Assembly: GCA_002372815.1 (NCBI GenBank)
Contig: DFIR01000003.1
Coordinates: 3,318 to 67,317 of the forward strand
DNA from: Lachnospiraceae bacterium UBA3692
GTDB lineage: Bacteria > Bacillota > Clostridia > Lachnospirales > Lachnospiraceae
Reading direction: 5' to 3'
DNA: 64,000 nucleotides
In this document: piece by piece, positions 34,237 through 44,287 of the stretch
Layout of the letters: every line of letters starts with the position of its first letter
How positions within the stretch are numbered: position 1 is the stretch's first letter
The notes under the pieces: generated by a model
The model's database searches: none
The model's input: only the letters and a program-made list of their open reading frames with translations
What the model was told of the DNA's origin: nothing
Position numbers and translations under genes: made by a program

Positions 34237-34989
34237 ATGGGAAACGGACTTATGCAGGCAGTGGCGGACAACGCGGGCTTCGTGCTCGTGTGTCTCCTGA
34301 CGGTCGTCATCCTCGTCGGCATCGCGTATGCCTTTGAGAAGGCCGCCGTATTGAAGAACGGGAGCCGGGAGCGCATCCTCGCGACGCGCAAGATCGTCAT
34401 GATCGGCATGTTCAGCGCGGTCGCGGGCATCCTCTACTGCTTCGACTTCGGCGTCCCGTTCGCGCCCGGTTTCTACAAGGTGGACTTCAGCGAGCTGCCG
34501 GCGCTGATCGCCGGATTCGCCTTCGGACCGGTGGCGGGCGTGCTCGTGGAGTTCCTCAAGCAGGTCGTGAAGCTCCTGCTCAAGTCGACCAGCACGGCCT
34601 TCGTCGGGGACCTGGCCAACTTCCTGGTCGGCAGCATGCTGGTGCTGCCCGCGTCGATCATCTACCGGTTTAAGAAATCACGCTCGACAGCTATGATCGC
34701 ATGCACTGTCGGCACCGTCATCATGACCGTCTTCGGCACCTGGTTCAACGCGATCTACCTCCTGCCGACCTTCTCGAAGCTCTTCGGCATGCCGCTGGAC
34801 GCCATCCTCGGGATGGGCACCGCGATCAATCCGAACGTGACGGACATCACGTCCTTCGTCATCTGGATGGTCGCGCCGCTGAACCTCCTCAAGGGCAGCG
34901 TGATCTCCGTCCTCACGATGCTGGTCTACAAGAAGATCAGCCCGATCATCAAGTACGGCGCCTCTGGACAGGAGAGCGCGACGGCCTGA
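34237..34989 (+). CDS. ribU: Riboflavin ECF transporter S component
   Basis: This 250-residue membrane protein has about six helices. ARKIVMIGMFSAVAGILY and PGFYKVDFSELPALIAGFAFGP followed by GVLVEFLKQVVKLL are typical of RibU-type S components that bind riboflavin and couple to the shared EcfT-EcfA module. The FMN riboswitch upstream confirms the vitamin. GGAAAGGAAGG lies seven bases before the ATG at 34237; a longer frame from 34150 is rejected. A first extra helix (about 8-25) precedes the core domain. The ECF energising genes are not in this window. Confidence 0.93.
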   Translation: MGNGLMQAVADNAGFVLVCLLTVVILVGIAYAFEKAAVLKNGSRERILATRKIVMIGMFSAVAGILYCFDFGVPFAPGFYKVDFSELPALIAGFAFGPVAGVLVEFLKQVVKLLLKSTSTAFVGDLANFLVGSMLVLPASIIYRFKKSRSTAMIACTVGTVIMTVFGTWFNAIYLLPTFSKLFGMPLDAILGMGTAINPNVTDITSFVIWMVAPLNLLKGSVISVLTMLVYKKISPIIKYGASGQESATA

Positions 34990-35022
34990 GCGGGGAGACC
35001 GCCCGTCGACATCGTATCACTG

Positions 35023-35063
35023 CAGCCGGCACAGCGGACATCGGAGCTGTGCCGGCTGTTTCT
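35023..35063 (+). terminator. Terminator of ribU
   Basis: CAGCCGGCACAGC and GCTGTGCCGGCTG form a perfect 13-bp stem around a 10-base loop, followed by TTTCT. Confidence 0.8.
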
Positions 35064-35097
35064 GCGCGGGCCGAAGTGCCCTGCCGCACAATATGTC

Positions 35098-35126
35098 TTG
35101 TTCAGAGAGGCCGGAAAGCGTATAAT
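35098..35126 (+). promoter_or_regulatory. Promoter of the tsaE-tsaB-rimI-rnz-tsaD cluster
   Basis: TTGTTC (35098-35103) and a consensus TATAAT (35121-35126) 17 bp apart, 36 bp before tsaE. Confidence 0.8.
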
Positions 35127-35161
35127 TAAATACTACTTTTTTCTGAAATGAGGGAATAACA

Positions 35162-35605
35162 TTGAGCAAGCAGATCATGGAGAGCCACAGCCGGGAGGAG
35201 ACCCTGGCGATCGGCAGGAAGCTCGGAGAGGCTGCGCAGGCCGGGGAGATCTACGCCCTGGCAGGGGACCTGGGGACGGGCAAGACCGTCTTCTCGAAAG
35301 GCTTCGCGGAAGGGCTGGGCGTCACGGAGACGGTCAGCTCGCCGACGTTTACGATCCTGCAGATCTACGAGGACGGACGGCTGCCGCTCTATCACTTTGA
35401 TGTCTACCGGATCGAGGAGCCCGAGGAGATGGAAGAGGTCGGCCTCGACGAATATCTGGAGGGGGACGGCGTCTGCCTGATCGAGTGGCCGGAGCGGATC
35501 GCGGAGATGCTCCCGGCGCAGGTCCGCACGGTGCGGATCGAGAAGGACCCGGAGAGGGATCCCTCCTGGCGGCGCATCACGATCTCGGATACAGAAGGAA
35601 ACTGA
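35162..35605 (+). CDS. tsaE: tRNA N6-threonylcarbamoyladenosine synthesis ATPase
   Basis: TsaE is the small ATPase that drives the TsaB-TsaD complex making t6A37 in ANN-decoding tRNAs. The 147-residue protein has the Walker A loop GDLGTGKT (35-42), the SSPTFTIL motif and YHFDVYRI, with EWPER near the C-terminus, all typical. The start codon is TTG with GAGGG upstream. It is first in a cluster with tsaB, rimI, rnz and tsaD, so three of the four t6A genes are co-transcribed here; tsaC is not in the window. Confidence 0.95.
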   Translation: MSKQIMESHSREETLAIGRKLGEAAQAGEIYALAGDLGTGKTVFSKGFAEGLGVTETVSSPTFTILQIYEDGRLPLYHFDVYRIEEPEEMEEVGLDEYLEGDGVCLIEWPERIAEMLPAQVRTVRIEKDPERDPSWRRITISDTEGN

Positions 35606-35622
35606 AAGGAATGTTCACGGAT

Positions 35623-36390
35623 ATGAAGATCTTTGCGATCGAAGCCTCCGGGCCGGTGGCGGCGTGCGCGCTGCTGGACGGGGAGACACTTGTCGCGGAA
35701 TACAGCGTGCAGTTTCAGAAGAAACACTCACAGAGCCTCGTGCCGATGATGGCGGCGGTCCGGGACCTCGTAGGCCTGGATCTCAAGGAGATCGATGCCA
35801 TCGCCATCACGGAGGGACCGGGATCCTTCACGGGACTCCGGATCGGGGCGGCCACGGCCAAGGGCCTCGGACTGGCGATCGAAAGACCGATCCTGCCGGT
35901 GCCTACGGTGGACGCCATCGCCTGCAACATGTGGGGCGCGAGAGGGCTCGTATGCCCCATGATGGACGCGCGCCGGCAGCAGGTCTACACCGGGATCTAC
36001 CGGTTCCCGGTGGGCGGCGGAGAGCAGACAGCGCCGACGGGCGGCATGGAGATCCTGTACCCGCAGTGCGTGACCGACCTGGAGGTCATCCTGGATAAAG
36101 TCATGGAGATCGCGGCGGAGACAGGCGAGACGGAGGTCACCCTGCTCGGAGACGGTGTGCCGGTGTACGGCGCCCGCGCCATGGAGATCCTCGACGGGAA
36201 GCTCACCTGCCGGTTCGCGCCGCCGCACATGTCGAGACAGCGGGCCGCCGCGACGGCGGTGCGCGCCGCGCAGATCTATGCGGAGCAAGGCGCGTCCTGC
36301 CTCGTGCCGGCCGACGATTTCCGGCCGGTCTACCTGCGCCTGTCGCAGGCGGAGCAGGAGCACAGCGAGCGAAGGGACTACCGCATATGA
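35623..36390 (+). CDS. tsaB: tRNA t6A synthesis scaffold protein TsaB
   Basis: The 255-residue protein starts MKIFAIEASGPVA, as expected for the ASKHA-type fold, and contains EGPGSFTGLRIG and MDARRQQVYTG. It pairs with TsaD and is needed for t6A formation but lacks the metal-binding His pair of TsaD. AAAGGA precedes both ATG 35611 and ATG 35623; the second gives the standard family N-terminus, so it is preferred. The stop overlaps the rimI start (ATGA at 36387). Confidence 0.93.
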   Translation: MKIFAIEASGPVAACALLDGETLVAEYSVQFQKKHSQSLVPMMAAVRDLVGLDLKEIDAIAITEGPGSFTGLRIGAATAKGLGLAIERPILPVPTVDAIACNMWGARGLVCPMMDARRQQVYTGIYRFPVGGGEQTAPTGGMEILYPQCVTDLEVILDKVMEIAAETGETEVTLLGDGVPVYGARAMEILDGKLTCRFAPPHMSRQRAAATAVRAAQIYAEQGASCLVPADDFRPVYLRLSQAEQEHSERRDYRI

Positions 36391-36860
36391 TCGGGGGTGA
36401 GAACGTCCGGATCGAGGCGATGACGATGGCGGACCTGGACGGCGCGCTGGCCGTGGAGCAGGCCTGCTTCCGGGACGCCTGGTCCAGAGAAGTGTATCAC
36501 GCGACGCTGCTGCTGCCGTATGTGCGGTATTTTGCCGCGAAGGACGGAGACGGGCAGGTGGTCGGGACACTCGGCCTGCGCCTGATCGCCGGCGAGGGCG
36601 AGATCACGAACGTGGCGGTCCTGCCCCGGTGGCGGGGCCTGGGGATCGCCGGCAGGATGATGGAAGCGGCCCTGCGGGAAGGCGGAGAGAACGGACTCGA
36701 GGCCTACACGCTGGAAGTGCGCGCCTCCAACCGGGCGGCGATCGCGGTCTATGAGCGCTGCGGGTTCCGCACGGAAGGGATCCGGAGAGACTTCTATACA
36801 GAGCCCAGGGAGGATGCCCTCATCATGTGGCTCAGAAAAGGAAAGACGGTACAGCTATGA
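36387..36860 (+). CDS. rimI: GNAT N-acetyltransferase, RimI type (ribosomal protein S18 N-terminal acetylase)
   Basis: The 157 residues form one GNAT domain. It has ITNVAVLPRWRGLGIAGRMM, the acetyl-CoA loop (R-x-x-G-x-G/A), then LEVRASNRAAIAVYERCGF and a final RRDFYTEPREDALIMWL, which is the classic RimI ending. It acetylates the N-terminus of S18, or a related protein, in the cytoplasm. It overlaps tsaB by four bases and rnz by four bases, so the cluster is tightly coupled. Confidence 0.92.
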   Translation: MIGGENVRIEAMTMADLDGALAVEQACFRDAWSREVYHATLLLPYVRYFAAKDGDGQVVGTLGLRLIAGEGEITNVAVLPRWRGLGIAGRMMEAALREGGENGLEAYTLEVRASNRAAIAVYERCGFRTEGIRRDFYTEPREDALIMWLRKGKTVQL

Positions 36861-37786
36861 TCGATTGCTGTCTTCTGGGGACAGGCGGGATGATGCCCCT
36901 GCCCTATCGATACCTGACCGCGCTGATGGTGCGGTACAACGGCCGGCAGATCCTGGTGGACTGCGGCGAGGGGACCCAGGTCGCAATGAAGAAGAAAGGG
37001 TGGAGCGCCAAGCCCATCGACGTGATCCTGTTCACCCATTTTCACGCGGATCACATCAGCGGGCTGCCGGGGCTCCTGCTCACCATGGGCAATGCCGAGC
37101 GTACGGAACCGCTCCTGTTGGTCGGCCCCAAGGGCCTGGAGCGGGTGGTCACTTCGCTGCGCGTGATCTGTCCGGAGCTGCCTTTTGAGCTGCAGTTCCG
37201 GGAACTCGGCGAGCAGGAGGAGGAATTCACGCTGCCCGGCGAGAAGGATCTGCGCATCCGCGCCTTCCGGGTCCGCCATTCGGTGACCTGCTACGGCTAC
37301 AGCTTCCGTCTGGACAGGGCGGGACGCTTCCATCCGGAGAAGGCGGAGGCACTGGGGATCCCGAAGCCTTTCTGGGGACGCCTGCAGAAGGGCGAGACGA
37401 TCGTCACGGAGAGCGGCACGCTGACGCCCGACCTCGTCATGGGGCCGGCCCGGAAGGGGATCCACGTGACCTACTGCACCGACACGCGCCCCTGCGCGGT
37501 CATCACGGAGGAGGCCCGCGGTGCGGATCTCTTCATCTGCGAGGGCATGTACGGTGAGGATGAGAAGCTCGGGAAGGCCAAGGAGAACCGGCACATGACC
37601 TTCCGGGAGGCCGCACAGATCGGCCGGGAGGCACAGCCGGCGCGCATGTGGCTCACCCACTACAGCCCGGCGCTCGTAAGGCCGGAGCCCTTCATGCCGA
37701 TGGTCCGGGAGATCTTCCCGGTCTGCGAGGAGGGCAAGGACGGGAAGTCCATTACGCTTGGATTTGCTGAGGAGAATCAGGAATGA
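36857..37786 (+). CDS. rnz: Ribonuclease Z-like metallo-beta-lactamase fold nuclease
   Basis: The 309-residue protein has the HFHADH zinc motif (61-66) followed by ISGLPG, typical of RNase Z, plus [19 protein letters not shown] and a C-terminal THYSPALV. RNase Z matures tRNA 3' ends. The gene starts at 36857 within the rimI stop (ATGA), giving [16 protein letters not shown], the normal family start. The stop overlaps tsaD by four bases. Insertion of rnz between rimI and tsaD is seen in some Lachnospiraceae and fits the tRNA theme of the cluster. Confidence 0.9.
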   Translation: MIDCCLLGTGGMMPLPYRYLTALMVRYNGRQILVDCGEGTQVAMKKKGWSAKPIDVILFTHFHADHISGLPGLLLTMGNAERTEPLLLVGPKGLERVVTSLRVICPELPFELQFRELGEQEEEFTLPGEKDLRIRAFRVRHSVTCYGYSFRLDRAGRFHPEKAEALGIPKPFWGRLQKGETIVTESGTLTPDLVMGPARKGIHVTYCTDTRPCAVITEEARGADLFICEGMYGEDEKLGKAKENRHMTFREAAQIGREAQPARMWLTHYSPALVRPEPFMPMVREIFPVCEEGKDGKSITLGFAEENQE

Positions 37787-38808
37787 ATGGAACAGAGACC
37801 GCGATCCTGGCGATCGAATCGAGCTGTGACGAGACGGCGGCGGCCGTCGTTGTGAACGGGCGCACCGTCCTTTCCAACGTGATCTCGTCCCAGATCGATA
37901 TCCACACGCTCTACGGGGGCGTGGTGCCGGAGATCGCTTCGAGAAAACATGTGGAGCGCATCAACCAGGTGATCCGGCAGGCGCTGGCGGAAGCCGGCAG
38001 GACACTGCAGGACATCGACGCCGTGGCCGTCACCTACGGCCCCGGGCTGGTGGGACCGCTCCTGATCGGCGTGTCGGCGGCCAAGGCGCTGAGCTTCGCC
38101 ACCGGACTGCCGCTGATCGGCGTACACCACATCGAAGGACACATCTGCGCGAATTACATCGCCGCGCCGGAACTCGAGCCGCCCTTCGGCTGCCTGGTCG
38201 TCTCGGGCGGCCACACCCACCTCGTCCTGGTGAAGGACTACGGCGAGTACGAGATCCTGGGGAAGACGCAGGATGACGCCGCCGGGGAAGCCTTCGACAA
38301 GGTCGCGAGGGAGATCGGCCTGGGCTATCCGGGCGGTCCCAAGATCGACCGCGTCTCCAAAGAGGGGGATCCGCAGGCCATCGTTTTCCCCAGGGGCAAG
38401 GTGGCGGGATCCGTCTATGATTTCAGCTTCAGCGGCCTGAAGTCCTCCGTCCTGAACTACCTGAACAGCTGCCGGATGAAGGGGGAGGAGATCTCCGTGC
38501 CCGACGTGGCGGCTTCCTTCCAGCAGTCGGTGGTGGACGTCCTCGTCTCCCACGCCATGACGGCCGTCGAGGAGTTCGGGCTGACCAGACTGGCGCTGGC
38601 GGGCGGCGTCGCGTCCAACTCGGCGCTGCGCGCCGCGATGCAGGAGGCCTGCAGTGAGAAGAACGTGCAGTTCTTCTGTCCGCCGCCCATCCTCTGCACC
38701 GACAACGCGGCGATGATCGGAAGCGCCGCCTACTACGAATTCATCCGCGGAAACGTGAGCGGACTGGACCTGAACGCCCGGCCCGCACTGCGGCTCGGCA
38801 GCCGCTGA
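37783..38808 (+). CDS. tsaD: tRNA N6-adenosine threonylcarbamoyltransferase
   Basis: TsaD transfers the threonylcarbamoyl group to A37 of tRNA. The 341-residue protein starts with [15 protein letters not shown], has the metal-binding HHIEGH (His116, His120), VSGGHTHL and GGPKIDR, and ends with [16 protein letters not shown]. Length and motifs are complete. It overlaps rnz by four bases and closes the tsaE-tsaB-rimI-rnz-tsaD cluster. The 86-base gap after it contains CGGAC-type short repeats and no gene. Confidence 0.96.
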   Translation: MNGTETAILAIESSCDETAAAVVVNGRTVLSNVISSQIDIHTLYGGVVPEIASRKHVERINQVIRQALAEAGRTLQDIDAVAVTYGPGLVGPLLIGVSAAKALSFATGLPLIGVHHIEGHICANYIAAPELEPPFGCLVVSGGHTHLVLVKDYGEYEILGKTQDDAAGEAFDKVAREIGLGYPGGPKIDRVSKEGDPQAIVFPRGKVAGSVYDFSFSGLKSSVLNYLNSCRMKGEEISVPDVAASFQQSVVDVLVSHAMTAVEEFGLTRLALAGGVASNSALRAAMQEACSEKNVQFFCPPPILCTDNAAMIGSAAYYEFIRGNVSGLDLNARPALRLGSR

Positions 38809-38894
38809 CAGACGGGGAACACGGCCCGGACGGACCCCCGGGACGACACAAGCCCCGGACGACACGCCCCGACGGACGAAGAGAGGAACGAGCG

Positions 38895-39626
38895 ATGTAT
38901 GACAGACGATGCACCGCACTGGTGCTGGCGGCCGGCAGCGGCCGCAGGATGGGCGCGGAAGTGCCCAAGCAGTACATGGATCTCGGAGGAGCGCCGCTCT
39001 TCACACACGCTTACCGGCGCATGGAGGCGTCCCCGGTGATCAGCGATATCGTGCTGGTCGTCCCGGACGGCGATGAAACCTGCGCCCGCGCCTGCCTCTC
39101 GGAGCAGGGACTCGGGGCGAAGCTCCGGGCGGTCACGGCCGGCGGGGCGGAGCGGTACGACAGCGTCGCCGGAGGTCTGGAAGCTGTGACGTGGCCCTGC
39201 GATATCGTCTTCATCCAGGACGGCGCGAGACCGTTTCCGGAGGAGACTTTTCTCAGGGACCTGTACGACGCGGTCGCTGTGGAAGGCGCCGACGGCGCCG
39301 TGGCGGCGGTACCGGTCAAGGATACGATCAAGGTCAGCGACGCGGAGGGCTGTGCCGTCTCCACGCCGGACCGGCGCACACTGTGGCAGGTGCAGACGCC
39401 CCAGGTCTTCCCGTTCGGGATGATCCGGGACGCCTACCGGCAGCTGCCGGCGCGCAGGAGCCCGGAGGGAACGATCGACGGCAGGCAGGTCACCGACGAC
39501 GCGATGGTCGCCGAGGCTGTCTGCGGCGCCAGGATCCGCCTCGTCACGGCCTCCTACCGCAACCTGAAAGTGACGACGCCGGAGGACCTGCTGATCGCGG
39601 AGGCGTTTATACGGAGCGGCATCTGA
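38895..39626 (+). CDS. ispD: 2-C-methyl-D-erythritol 4-phosphate cytidylyltransferase
   Basis: IspD joins CTP and MEP in the non-mevalonate isoprenoid pathway. The 243 residues show ALVLAAGSGRRMG with KQYMDLGG (CTP binding), FIQDGARPF, VPVKDTIK and VTDDAMVAE, all standard. GAGAGGAACGAGCG precedes the ATG. The next gene, dnaE, starts 49 bp later. The protein is of usual length and nothing is missing; this fits a Clostridial host that uses the MEP pathway. Confidence 0.95.
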   Translation: MYDRRCTALVLAAGSGRRMGAEVPKQYMDLGGAPLFTHAYRRMEASPVISDIVLVVPDGDETCARACLSEQGLGAKLRAVTAGGAERYDSVAGGLEAVTWPCDIVFIQDGARPFPEETFLRDLYDAVAVEGADGAVAAVPVKDTIKVSDAEGCAVSTPDRRTLWQVQTPQVFPFGMIRDAYRQLPARRSPEGTIDGRQVTDDAMVAEAVCGARIRLVTASYRNLKVTTPEDLLIAEAFIRSGI

Positions 39627-39674
39627 GGCGGCATCATAGACGGAATCTGAGGCTGAATATCCGGAGGGACCGGC

Positions 39675-42600
39675 ATGTCTTTTGTCCATCTGCATGTGCA
39701 TACAGAATATTCTCTGCTGGACGGGTCCAACAAGATCTCCGAATACGTCCGGAGAGTGAAGGAACTCGGCATGAACGCCGCGGCGATCACCGACCACGGC
39801 GTGATGTACGGCGTCATCGACTTCTACAAGGCCTGCCGGGCGGAGGGCATCAAGCCGCTGCTCGGCTGTGAGGTCTACGTCGCCCCGGGCTCCCGCTTCG
39901 ACCGGGAGAAAAGCGCCGGGGACGACCGCTACTACCACCTGATCCTGCTCGCGGAGAACAACAAGGGTTACGAGAACCTCGTGAAGATCGTGAGCCGCTC
40001 GTTCACGGAAGGCTATTACTACAAGCCCCGCGTGGACATGGATCTGCTCAGGGAATTCCACGAAGGGATCATCGCCTCCTCCGCCTGCCTGGCCGGCGAG
40101 GTGGCGCGCAGCCTCGTGCGCGGCAATGACGCGGAGGCGGAAGAGGCCGCCCTGCGCCTGCAGGAGATCTTCGGGGAGGGCAATTTCTTCCTGGAGCTGC
40201 AGGATCACGGGTACAAGGACCAGCAGACGGTCAACGCCGGCCTCCTGCGGATGCACCGGAAGCTCGGCATCCCGCTGATCGCCACCAACGACGTCCACTA
40301 CACCTACGCGCAGGACGCGGAGCCCCACGACATCCTCCTGTGCATCCAGACCGGCAAGAAGCTCTCCGACGAGGACCGCATGCGCTACGAGGGCGGCCAG
40401 TTCTACATCAAGAGCGAGGAGGAGATGCGCGCGCTCTTCCCCTACGCCGCGGAGGCGCTCGAAAACACGCAGAAGATCGCGGACCGCTGCAGCGTCGAGA
40501 TCGAATTCGGCGTGACCAAGCTCCCGCATTTCGACGTGCCGGAGGGCTACGACTCCTGGACCTACCTGAACAAACTGTGTGAGGACGGCCTGCGCGAGCG
40601 CTACCCGGACGCCGGGGATGACCTCCGGGAGCGGATGCGCTACGAACTGGACACGATCCGCAGGATGGGATACGTGGACTACTTCCTCATCGTGTGGGAC
40701 TATATCAACTATTCGCGGGAGCACGGGATCATCGTCGGGCCGGGCAGAGGCAGCGCCGCCGGCAGCATCGTCTCGTACTGCCTGCACATCACCGATATCG
40801 ACCCGATCCGCTACAGCCTGCTGTTCGAGCGCTTCCTGAACCCGGAGCGCGTGTCCATGCCCGATATCGACGTGGACTTCTGCTATGAGAGACGCGGAGA
40901 GGTCATCCAGTACGTCACGGACAAATACGGGGCGGACCGCGTCATGCAGATCGTGACCTTCGGTACGCTCGCCGCGAGAGGCGTGCTGCGCGACGTCGGC
41001 CGCGTGATGGACCTCCCCTACGGCTTCGTGGACAGCATCGCCAAGATGGTGCCCAACGAGCTCGGCATCACGCTGGACAAGGCCCTGAGCATGAACCCGG
41101 ACCTCAAGAAGGCGTACGAGGGAGATGAAAGAGTCAGGCGCCTCCTCGACATGTCCAGACGCCTGGAGGGCCTGCCCCGCCACACGTCCGTCCACGCCGC
41201 CGGCGTGGTCATCTGTTCGGAGCCCGCCGAGGACCTCGTGCCGCTGGCGCGGGCCCAGGACGGCAGCACGACCACCCAGTTCACGATGACGACGATCGAG
41301 GAGCTGGGACTGCTCAAGATGGACTTCCTGGGACTCCGGACCCTCACGGTGCTGCAGAATGCCGCCCGCATGGCACAGGTCCGCCTGGAGGACATCCCTT
41401 ACGACGATCCTGCCGTCTACGCCTCCCTGTCGACCGGACACACGGACGGCGTGTTCCAGCTGGAAAGCGGCGGCATGCAGAACTTCATGAAGGAGCTGCG
41501 CCCGCAGAACCTGGAGGACGTGATCGCCGGCATCTCGCTCTACCGCCCCGGGCCGATGGACTTCATCCCCCGGTATATCCAGGGCAAGAACCACCCCGAA
41601 TCCATCACCTACGCCTGCCCGGAGCTCATCCCGATCCTGGAGCCCACCTACGGCTGCATCGTCTACCAGGAGCAGGTCATGCAGATCGTCCGCGACCTCG
41701 GCGGCTACACACTGGGCCGCAGCGACCTCGTGCGCCGCGCGATGAGCAAGAAGAAGCAGAAGGTCATGGAGGAGGAGCGCCGCAACTTCATCTACGGCAA
41801 TCCGGAAGAGGGCGTCCCCGGCTGCGTCGCGCGCGGTATCAGCGCGGAGGTGGCCAGCGGGATCTACGACACGATGATGGACTTCGCCAAGTACGCCTTC
41901 AACAAGTCCCACGCCGCCTGCTACGCGGTGGTCGCCTACCAGACGGCCTGGCTGAAATACTACTATCCGAAGGAGTTCATGGCGGCACTGATGACGTCCG
42001 TGATCGACTTCTCCACCAAGGTCGCCGGCTATATCCTGACCTGCCGGAGCATGGGCATCCGGCTCCTTCCGCCGGACATCAACGAGGGCGAGGCGGGCTT
42101 CTCCGTGTCCGGGGACGCGATCCGCTACGGCCTGACGGCGATCAAAGGGATCGGGCGCCCCGTCATCGACGCCATCCTGCAGGAGCGCCGCGGGCGCGGG
42201 CCCTTCAAGGACCTCCGCGACTTCCTCAGCCGTATGACCGGCAGCGGGAGGGACCTGAACCGCCGCGCGATCGAGAACTTCATCAAAGCCGGCGCCCTGG
42301 ACTGCCTGGGCGGCAACCGCCGGCAGCTTATGACCGCCTACGAGCGGATCCTGGACGAACTGCAGGCCTCCAAGAAGAACGAGATGGCCGGGCAGATGAG
42401 CCTGTTCGAACTGGTCCCGGAGGAGGAGCGGTCCACCTTCTACGTGCAGCTCCCCCAGGTCAGCGAATACACACGGGAGCAGAAGCTGGCCTTTGAGAAG
42501 GAGGTCCTCGGCATCTATGTCAGCGGCCACCCGCTGGAGGAGTACGAGGGACTCTGGAAACGCCACGTGTCCCACCGCGCTTCGGACCTGCTGATCGACG

Positions 42601-43112
42601 AGGAGACAGGCGCCGTGCGCGCCCCGGACGGCGAGCGCGCGACCATCGGCGGCATGATCACGGAGAAGAAGATCAAGTACACCAAGAACAACAAGATCAT
42701 GGCCTTCCTCACCCTCGAGGACCTGACCGGGAGCGTGGAGGTCATCGTCTTCCCGAAGACCTACGAGGAGTACGCGGAGGACCTGGAGGAGGACGCCAAG
42801 GTCTTCCTGACAGGGCGGATCTCCGTGGAGGAGGAGCGCGACGGCAAGCTGATCTGCGAGAAAGTCGTCCGCTTCGCCGACGTCCCGCGGACACTGTGGG
42901 TCCGGTTCCCGGATCCGGAGGCTTATAAAGCCGGGTCAAAGCAGCTGTACCAGGCCATCGAGGAGAACGGCGGCAGGGACAAGGTCGTGATCTACATCGA
43001 GAAGCCGCGCCTGCGCAAGCAGCTGCCGCCGGGCCAGGGCGTCCGCGCGGACAGGCCCCTTCTCGACACGCTGACCGCCTTGTTCGGGGAGAAGAACGTT
43101 GTCCTGAACTGA
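39675..43112 (+). CDS. dnaE: DNA polymerase III alpha subunit
   Basis: The 1145-residue DnaE starts with a PHP domain (FVHLHVHTEYSLLDGSNKI, ITDHGVMYG). The palm has GPGRGSAAGSIVSY and the metal-binding Asp pair in MPDIDVDFCYERR near residues 396-400. After fingers and the helix-hairpin-helix part, an OB domain (ATIGGMITEKKIKYTKNNKIMAFLTLED as partial blocks) lies near 990-1070. It is DnaE-type, not PolC, since no DEDD exonuclease insert is present. GGAGGG precedes the ATG. In Firmicutes DnaE works beside PolC at replication; polC is not in the window. Confidence 0.96.
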   Translation: MSFVHLHVHTEYSLLDGSNKISEYVRRVKELGMNAAAITDHGVMYGVIDFYKACRAEGIKPLLGCEVYVAPGSRFDREKSAGDDRYYHLILLAENNKGYENLVKIVSRSFTEGYYYKPRVDMDLLREFHEGIIASSACLAGEVARSLVRGNDAEAEEAALRLQEIFGEGNFFLELQDHGYKDQQTVNAGLLRMHRKLGIPLIATNDVHYTYAQDAEPHDILLCIQTGKKLSDEDRMRYEGGQFYIKSEEEMRALFPYAAEALENTQKIADRCSVEIEFGVTKLPHFDVPEGYDSWTYLNKLCEDGLRERYPDAGDDLRERMRYELDTIRRMGYVDYFLIVWDYINYSREHGIIVGPGRGSAAGSIVSYCLHITDIDPIRYSLLFERFLNPERVSMPDIDVDFCYERRGEVIQYVTDKYGADRVMQIVTFGTLAARGVLRDVGRVMDLPYGFVDSIAKMVPNELGITLDKALSMNPDLKKAYEGDERVRRLLDMSRRLEGLPRHTSVHAAGVVICSEPAEDLVPLARAQDGSTTTQFTMTTIEELGLLKMDFLGLRTLTVLQNAARMAQVRLEDIPYDDPAVYASLSTGHTDGVFQLESGGMQNFMKELRPQNLEDVIAGISLYRPGPMDFIPRYIQGKNHPESITYACPELIPILEPTYGCIVYQEQVMQIVRDLGGYTLGRSDLVRRAMSKKKQKVMEEERRNFIYGNPEEGVPGCVARGISAEVASGIYDTMMDFAKYAFNKSHAACYAVVAYQTAWLKYYYPKEFMAALMTSVIDFSTKVAGYILTCRSMGIRLLPPDINEGEAGFSVSGDAIRYGLTAIKGIGRPVIDAILQERRGRGPFKDLRDFLSRMTGSGRDLNRRAIENFIKAGALDCLGGNRRQLMTAYERILDELQASKKNEMAGQMSLFELVPEEERSTFYVQLPQVSEYTREQKLAFEKEVLGIYVSGHPLEEYEGLWKRHVSHRASDLLIDEETGAVRAPDGERATIGGMITEKKIKYTKNNKIMAFLTLEDLTGSVEVIVFPKTYEEYAEDLEEDAKVFLTGRISVEEERDGKLICEKVVRFADVPRTLWVRFPDPEAYKAGSKQLYQAIEENGGRDKVVIYIEKPRLRKQLPPGQGVRADRPLLDTLTALFGEKNVVLN

Positions 43113-43134
43113 GGGCGGCGCCGGGCATCCTCCA

Positions 43135-43163
43135 TTGCAATCGGGTCATCTTTGTAATAAAAT
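43135..43163 (+). promoter_or_regulatory. Promoter of pfkA
   Basis: TTGCAA (43135-43140) and TAAAAT (43158-43163) with a 17-bp spacer, 65 bp before the pfkA start. Confidence 0.6.
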
Positions 43164-43228
43164 ATCGGTAATACATCCGGTTATGCTTGCAGACGGTACG
43201 TTCTATCCAGTACAGGCGGGAGGCAGAT

Positions 43229-44197
43229 ATGAGCAGCGAAATCAGGACCATCGGTGTTCTTACGAGCGGCGGAGATGCGCCGGGAATGAATGCGGCGATC
43301 CGCGCGGTCGCACGGGAAGCCATGTACCATAAAGTCAAGGTCAAGGGTATCAAAAGAGGATACCGGGGACTCCTGAACGAGGAGATCTTCGACATGCGCT
43401 CCGTGGATGTGTCCAACATCATCCAGAGAGGCGGCACGGTCCTCGGCACGGCCCGCTGTACGGAGTTCAAGGAGGAAGAGGTCCAGCAGAAGGCGGCGGA
43501 AATCTGCCGCAAGCACGGGATCGACGGAATCGTCGTCATCGGCGGCGACGGGTCCTACAGAGGCGCGCAGGCGCTGGCCCGCCACGGCATCAACACGATC
43601 GGCCTCCCCGGCACGATCGACCTGGACATCGCCTGCACCGATTACACGATCGGATTTGACACGGCCATCAACACGGCCATGGACGCGATCGACAAGGTCA
43701 AGGACACCTCCTCGTCCCACGAGCGCTGCAGCATCATCGAGGTCATGGGACGCCACGCCGGCTACATCGCCCTCTGGTGCGGCATCGCGAACGGCGCCGA
43801 AGACATCCTGCTTCCGGAGAAGTACGACTACGACGAGCAGAAGATCGTGGACCACATGGTCCTGAACAGACGCCTCGGCAAGAAGCACCACTTGATCATC
43901 AATGCCGAAGGCATCGGCCACTCCACCTCCATGGCGCGCAGGATCGAGGCCGCCACGGGCATCGAGACCAGGGCGACGATCCTCGGATACATGCAGCGCG
44001 GCGGATCGCCGACCTGCACAGACCGCTACTACGCCTCGATCATGGGCGCGTACGCGGCGGACATCCTCGTCGCGGGCAAGAGCAACCGCGTCATCTGCTA
44101 CAAGGACGGCAAGTTCGTGGACTACGACATCGAAGAGGCCCTGTCCATGACGAAATCCATTCCGGAGTACGTGTACAACGTGAGCCAGAGGATCTGA
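43229..44197 (+). CDS. pfkA: ATP-dependent 6-phosphofructokinase
   Basis: PfkA phosphorylates fructose-6-phosphate in glycolysis. The 322-residue protein has GVLTSGGDAPGMNA and IGGDGSYRGA (ATP binding, with Gly in GGDGS typical for ATP rather than PPi enzymes), PGTIDLDIA with the catalytic Asp, and EVMGRHAGYIAL. Its last motif is GYMQRGGSPTCTDR. The start at 43229 follows GGGAGG; a frame 14 codons longer is not supported. A terminator follows at 44230. Confidence 0.95.
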   Translation: MSSEIRTIGVLTSGGDAPGMNAAIRAVAREAMYHKVKVKGIKRGYRGLLNEEIFDMRSVDVSNIIQRGGTVLGTARCTEFKEEEVQQKAAEICRKHGIDGIVVIGGDGSYRGAQALARHGINTIGLPGTIDLDIACTDYTIGFDTAINTAMDAIDKVKDTSSSHERCSIIEVMGRHAGYIALWCGIANGAEDILLPEKYDYDEQKIVDHMVLNRRLGKKHHLIINAEGIGHSTSMARRIEAATGIETRATILGYMQRGGSPTCTDRYYASIMGAYAADILVAGKSNRVICYKDGKFVDYDIEEALSMTKSIPEYVYNVSQRI

Positions 44198-44229
44198 GCG
44201 GGGCACAGGAAAGAGTTGGACAGCACAGA

Positions 44230-44262
44230 GGGGACTGACGCATGGCGTTCAGTCCCCGTTTC
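44230..44262 (+). terminator. Terminator of pfkA
   Basis: GGGGACTGACGC and GCGTTCAGTCCCC form a stem around ATG, followed by GTTTC. It lies 32 bases after the pfkA stop. Confidence 0.7.
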
Positions 44263-44287
44263 GATATAGGACCGGGAGAGAAGGCAC

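Noticed and set aside
38733..42575. 1280-codon open frame on the minus strand
   Set aside because: It is antisense to dnaE, which has full motifs; the frame arises from the GC-rich third positions and its translation has no domain or sensible composition.
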